A stretch of DNA of 8,404 bases from an uncultured Methanosarcinales archaeon (GTDB lineage Archaea; Halobacteriota; Methanosarcinia; Methanotrichales; Methanotrichaceae). Each line of letters starts with the position of its first letter. Within the stretch, counting starts at the first letter, position 1. The stretch covers positions 1 to 8,404 of the forward strand of contig CALMJN010000168.1 of NCBI GenBank assembly GCA_937864385.1, written 5' to 3'. Shown here one piece after another: positions 5,686 through 8,404 of this stretch. The position numbers and the translations under genes are program-made. A model generated the notes under the pieces. That model had not been told where the DNA came from, made no database searches, and saw only the letters and a list, made by a program, of their open reading frames with translations.

Positions 5686-6129
5686 ATGAAGTATATTGCC
5701 ATAATTTTATGTCTGATAGGATTAGCCGTGGCTGGATACAATGATTGGCAGCAGGGCGCCGCAGATGGCCTGAAATACGGATTTAAGATGGGACAGGCAT
5801 ACCAGAATGCACTTAACGGCATTAATGTGACCGGCTTTAATGCAGAGGTCGATAGATACAATGCCTGGATCAGGCAGAATTTCGGAGAGGACCCCTACCT
5901 GATGATGTCGAAGATGCCTACCGGTGGGATTGATCTGACCAAGCCGGTCCTTATTGCCAATAACACCACCAGCGGCGGAATACCCCATAAGATCGACGGC
6001 ATGAGTGAGATGAGTGGCCCGAGCTATACCACAAATGATGTGAACCTCTTGCCTAAAAACGTGGATCTCAGGAATGCGAAAAATGCCGATCCTACTCTCA
6101 GCGGCTCGCAATACTTGCCCTGGGTTTAA
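5686..6129 (+). CDS. Small secreted protein D (uncharacterised)
   Basis: A 147-residue protein not clearly related to its three upstream neighbours and not recognised by me. The signal peptide is MKYIAIILCLIGLAVA with likely cleavage before GYNDWQQGA. The mature N-terminal half looks helical and amphipathic (DGLKYGFKMGQAYQNAL, then FNAEVDRYNAWIRQNFGEDP). The C-terminal half is polar and loop-like, rich in Asn, Thr, Gly and Pro. Sequons occur in NVT and NNTT. The mature protein has no cysteine and no second membrane segment, so it should be released or bound to the cell surface. It ends SGSQYLPWV, recalling the LP-plus-aromatic ends of paralogs B and C. The gene follows paralog C by 46 bases and is followed by a likely terminator, so it is probably the last gene of that transcript. 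Confidence 0.78.
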   Translation: MKYIAIILCLIGLAVAGYNDWQQGAADGLKYGFKMGQAYQNALNGINVTGFNAEVDRYNAWIRQNFGEDPYLMMSKMPTGGIDLTKPVLIANNTTSGGIPHKIDGMSEMSGPSYTTNDVNLLPKNVDLRNAKNADPTLSGSQYLPWV

Positions 6130-6151
6130 GCCCCGGGCTTTTCATTCTTTT
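6128..6151 (+). terminator. Probable transcription terminator after the secreted-protein cluster
   Basis: A short GC-containing hairpin, AAGCC-CCG-GGCTT (6128-6140), overlaps the stop codon of protein D. A T-rich tract follows, TTCATTCTTTT (6141-6151). Archaeal termination mainly needs the T-rich stretch. The site lies in the 73-base gap between convergent genes, where a stop is expected. The stem is short. Confidence 0.45.
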
Positions 6152-6202
6152 CCTGGATTCAAAGATCATCCATAAACCGCTTCCTCTGCCAAGGGCAGGA
6201 TC

Positions 6203-6967
6203 TCACTGAAAGCCCTCCAGAAAGCTCTTGATGCACCACTTGAGGTCAGGGTGGTATCCTCCCTCCAGCAGAGCGAACCTGCGGCCTTTACAGCTCTTCG
6301 ATCCTTCCCGGATGCTTCTCCCGATCTTGTGATAGTCCTCCAACCTGAGAAGCCCTCCCCAGTCCTGGAGGTAGGTGTCAAAGCCGGCGGATACGGCCAC
6401 TATATCCGGCTCGAATCCCAGGAAGGCATCCTCTACCTGCATCAGGTAGCGGCTTTCATCCATATTCAGATACTCGAAGCTCTCGTCCACCGCCCAGGGG
6501 TTGACGAGCTTGACATCAGGATCGCCCCGGAAGATGCTGGCTGTGCCGTCTCCGTAGTGCAGATCGATATCTATGATCAGAGCCCGCCTGGCGGCAGGCT
6601 GGACCCTTTTTATGGCTATGGCCATGCTGTTGAAGCAGCACATGCCCCAGGCCCGGTTGGCCGAGGCATGGTGGCCGGGCGGGCGCAGCAGGGCGAAGGC
6701 AGGCTGGCCGGCCAGAGCCAGCTCTGCGGCAGTGATGGCCCCGCCCGCAGCCAGCGCGGCAGGCTCATAGAGCCCCATCTTCCTCACCAGCTCTATGTGC
6801 TCCCGGCCGTGCACCCTGGCGATGTCCTCGATAGAGGCAGGCCCAAAATCTACTAATTCATAGCCGCATTCCCGGAGCAGCTTGGCTGGAAGGGCCACCC
6901 TGTCCGGGCTTTCCACCGGATTGGCCGGATATCGGGCGGCGAGCTTGTCCGAGTATACTATTTTCAT
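6203..6967 (-). CDS. Compact histone deacetylase / acetylpolyamine amidohydrolase family protein
   Basis: A 254-residue zinc hydrolase of the HDAC/AcuC/AphA superfamily, which removes acetyl groups from lysine side chains or polyamines. The active-site pieces are all visible. RPPGHH (95-100) supplies the His pair, DIDLHYGDG supplies zinc ligands Asp135 and His137, SAGFD supplies Asp197, and LEGGY supplies the catalytic Tyr238. At about 254 residues it is shorter than the usual 340 or so; the N-terminal region before the active site is compact (YSDKLAARYPANPVESP). The true start is the ATG at 6967, 10 bases after GGAGTG. The reading frame continues far upstream, but that part only shadows the transporter gene. 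The start overlaps the transporter stop as ATGA, indicating translational coupling. Substrate is not decided by sequence: archaeal histones or Alba, acetylpolyamines and small amides are all possible. Confidence 0.87.
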   Translation of the reverse strand: MKIVYSDKLAARYPANPVESPDRVALPAKLLRECGYELVDFGPASIEDIARVHGREHIELVRKMGLYEPAALAAGGAITAAELALAGQPAFALLRPPGHHASANRAWGMCCFNSMAIAIKRVQPAARRALIIDIDLHYGDGTASIFRGDPDVKLVNPWAVDESFEYLNMDESRYLMQVEDAFLGFEPDIVAVSAGFDTYLQDWGGLLRLEDYHKIGRSIREGSKSCKGRRFALLEGGYHPDLKWCIKSFLEGFQ

Positions 6968-8130
6968 GTCTGCATTCCACTCCTTTCCCTCCACCTCATC
7001 AGCCCCACCGCCGCCATCCCTGCCGCTCCCGCCCCAAAGATGAATGTGGCCTGCTGCCCCCACAGCTCCCAGATGGCCCCGGCCAGCAGGCTGGAGGCTA
7101 TGGCCGCCAGGCCAAGGGCTCCGGAATACAAGCCTAGCGCGCTGCCCCTCAGGCCAGGCGGGCTGAGGTCGGAGACAAAGGCCCTCTCCGATCCGTCCAC
7201 CAGGGCATAAACCAGTCCGTAGAGGGCGAAAAGCATGACAAGACCGGCCTGGCTGCTGACAGTGGCGAAGCCCAGAGCGGTCAGGGCAAAGAGGCCGTAT
7301 CCCAGAGCCAGAATCCTCTTCCGCCCGATCCGGTCCGACCAAATCCCCGCCGGCAGGGCCAGTAGGGCATAGGTCAGGTTGAATAGGGCATAAAGCAGTA
7401 TGGCCGATGCCGCCGCCTGGCTTCCGGAGAGTATCCCCTGGGCCCGGAGGATGAAGAACATATAGCTGAAATTGCCCAGGGCAAAAAGGCAGGCTATGGC
7501 CAGAAAGTTCAAGAGATCGGGCGGCAATTGGGAGAGCCGCCAGCTATAGTCGCATTTTGGGGCGCTGTAGCTCTCTTTGACCTTTGCAAAAGGCAGCAGT
7601 GCCAGCAGGGCCAGGGCTCCCGCCACCAGAAAGATGGAGCTATAGGAGAAGCCCATCTGCCAGAGAGAATAAGCCAGAAGCGATCCAATCACCGCCCCGG
7701 CTGAGTCCATAGCCCGGTGCAGCCCGAATCCCCTTCCCCTGCCGCCAGGCGCCGCAGACTCGGAGATCATGGCGTCGCGAGGGCCGGATCGCAAACCTTT
7801 GCCGCACCTCTCCAGGCTTTTCGCCAGAAAGACGGCCAGCCAGCTTCCTGCGGCAGCCAGGAGTATCTTGCCCAGAGCGGACAGGGCATAGCCTCCCACC
7901 ACCAGGGGCAGGCGCCGGCCAATCCGATCCGACCAGCAGCCGGAGATGAGCTTGATCAGGCTGGGCAGCCCCTCGCTTATGCCCCCGATCAGGCCCACCG
8001 CCAGAGTGCCGCCTCCTAAAGAGGCTATGAAAAGCGGCAGAAGAGGCTGAATGATCTCGCTGCTTATGTCGTTTAAAAGGCTAACCAGGCCCAGTAAAAT
8101 TATGTTCCTGCCGTTCTTGGCGTCTGACAC
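6964..8130 (-). CDS. Major facilitator superfamily transporter
   Basis: A 388-residue integral membrane protein with about 12 hydrophobic segments. Motif A appears in both halves: WSDRIGRRLPLVVGG after helix 2 and WSDRIGRKRILALG in the second half, which is typical of a complete two-domain MFS carrier using ion or proton gradients. Near the centre, a charged loop (KVKESYSAPKCDYSWR) separates the two six-helix halves. A second-half stretch, DGSERAFVSDLSPPGLRG, is similar to carriers generically annotated as drug or small-solute exporters; the substrate cannot be named. The start is GTG at 8130, directly after an in-frame stop; no good Shine-Dalgarno site is seen. The gap to the ksgA stop is 30 bases, so it may be read through from ksgA, though ATAATAG about 20 bases upstream could act as a weak promoter. 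It is translationally coupled to the deacetylase-fold gene. Confidence 0.87.
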   Translation of the reverse strand: MSDAKNGRNIILLGLVSLLNDISSEIIQPLLPLFIASLGGGTLAVGLIGGISEGLPSLIKLISGCWSDRIGRRLPLVVGGYALSALGKILLAAAGSWLAVFLAKSLERCGKGLRSGPRDAMISESAAPGGRGRGFGLHRAMDSAGAVIGSLLAYSLWQMGFSYSSIFLVAGALALLALLPFAKVKESYSAPKCDYSWRLSQLPPDLLNFLAIACLFALGNFSYMFFILRAQGILSGSQAAASAILLYALFNLTYALLALPAGIWSDRIGRKRILALGYGLFALTALGFATVSSQAGLVMLFALYGLVYALVDGSERAFVSDLSPPGLRGSALGLYSGALGLAAIASSLLAGAIWELWGQQATFIFGAGAAGMAAVGLMRWRERSGMQT

Positions 8131-8160
8131 TTAAGTATCAGAGTCTCTATTATCCCTGGT

Positions 8161-8404
8161 TTATTTCAGGCTTTGTCTCTTCCCGGGCAGCGCCCCGACA
8201 AGGCTTGCAGCTTCATCGGAAGATAGCTGCTCGGGCCTCCTGTCGAGGAGCGACGAATCGAGGCTGGAGAGGTCATACGGGCTTGCACCCAAGGCCGCCA
8301 GTCCCTTCTTGACCTTCTTTCGCCGATTGTTGAAGAGCCCTTCCGCCAGCCTGATCAGATCCGACGCTTCTCCAGCCGGGCGGTCGGCGCGGGGCAGTAG
8401 CCTG
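8161..8404 (-). CDS. ksgA: 16S rRNA adenine dimethyltransferase KsgA/Dim1, C-terminal part
   Basis: Only the last 80 or so residues are in the window; the gene continues past the right edge. The visible part is the C-terminal helical domain. LIRLAEGLFNNRRKKVKKGL matches the conserved KsgA segment with Phe-x-x-Arg-Arg-Lys that contacts rRNA, and LLDRRPEQLSSDEAASLVGAL matches the terminal 'RRPE-x-LS' motif of the family. KsgA uses S-adenosylmethionine to dimethylate two adjacent adenines in helix 45 of small-subunit rRNA during ribosome assembly. The catalytic Rossmann domain is outside the window. This gene was read by translating the minus strand codon by codon up to the TAA at 8161-8163. It is probably the upstream gene of the transporter and deacetylase pair. 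Confidence 0.85.
   Translation of the reverse strand, partial: RLLPRADRPAGEASDLIRLAEGLFNNRRKKVKKGLAALGASPYDLSSLDSSLLDRRPEQLSSDEAASLVGALPGKRQSLK

Noticed and set aside
6251..6856. Plus-strand open frame (201 codons) opposite the deacetylase
   Set aside because: It is antisense to a gene with all catalytic residues intact, and it has no recognisable motifs or promoter.
6968..7342. N-terminal extension of the deacetylase reading frame
   Set aside because: The extension shadows the transporter in another frame and is Gly/Arg-rich without deacetylase similarity. The ATG at 6967 has a ribosome site and starts a normal family N-terminus.

Overview
The window looks like a GC-rich methanogenic archaeon of class Methanomicrobia, most plausibly Methanothrix (Methanosaeta) or a close relative. 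The main reason is a full-length cysteate synthase, an enzyme of the coenzyme M route used by Methanosarcinales and Methanomicrobiales. Archaeal traits agree: TATA-like boxes about 25 bases upstream of likely leaderless starts, purine-rich Shine-Dalgarno sites inside operons, an archaeal-style KsgA C-terminus, and secreted proteins with N-glycosylation sequons. The genus is an inference from overall character, not proven here.

Left part (1-3056, minus strand): a tightly packed four-gene operon read from right to left. It begins with cysteate synthase, then a soluble ABC-type ATPase, a HypB-like P-loop GTPase with two CxxC motifs, and a 4Fe-4S domain protein cut by the window edge. The stop/start junctions are ATGA, TTGA and a 1-base gap, so the four are probably made together. 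The last three look like a metal- or redox-cofactor maturation or activation set whose target is unknown.

Divergent control region (3057-3245): AT-rich, with TATA-like boxes for both directions and two inverted repeats. It separates the cysteate synthase operon from a plus-strand helix-turn-helix regulator (3246-3761), the obvious candidate to control it.

Centre (3797-6129, plus strand): four genes for small secreted proteins. The first three are diverged tandem paralogs with a signal peptide, a mature end starting Gln then FQS(I/V), a sequon-rich linker, a strictly placed LW(S/N)WG-x-x-P-(K/R)-G box, and a C-terminal region of aromatic strands separated by (D/N)PxTG turns every 12 residues. 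The fourth is a different small secreted protein translated from a strong GAGGAG site. I do not recognise a characterised family for any of them. This is the most novel-looking part of the window, possibly cell-envelope or sheath material. A hairpin plus T-rich tract follows the last gene.

Right part (6203-8404, minus strand): the C-terminal end of the rRNA dimethyltransferase KsgA, then a 12-helix major facilitator transporter, then a compact histone-deacetylase-fold amidohydrolase whose start overlaps the transporter stop by four bases. These probably form one transcription unit converging on the secreted-protein cluster. No tRNA, rRNA, CRISPR array, insertion sequence or origin was seen.
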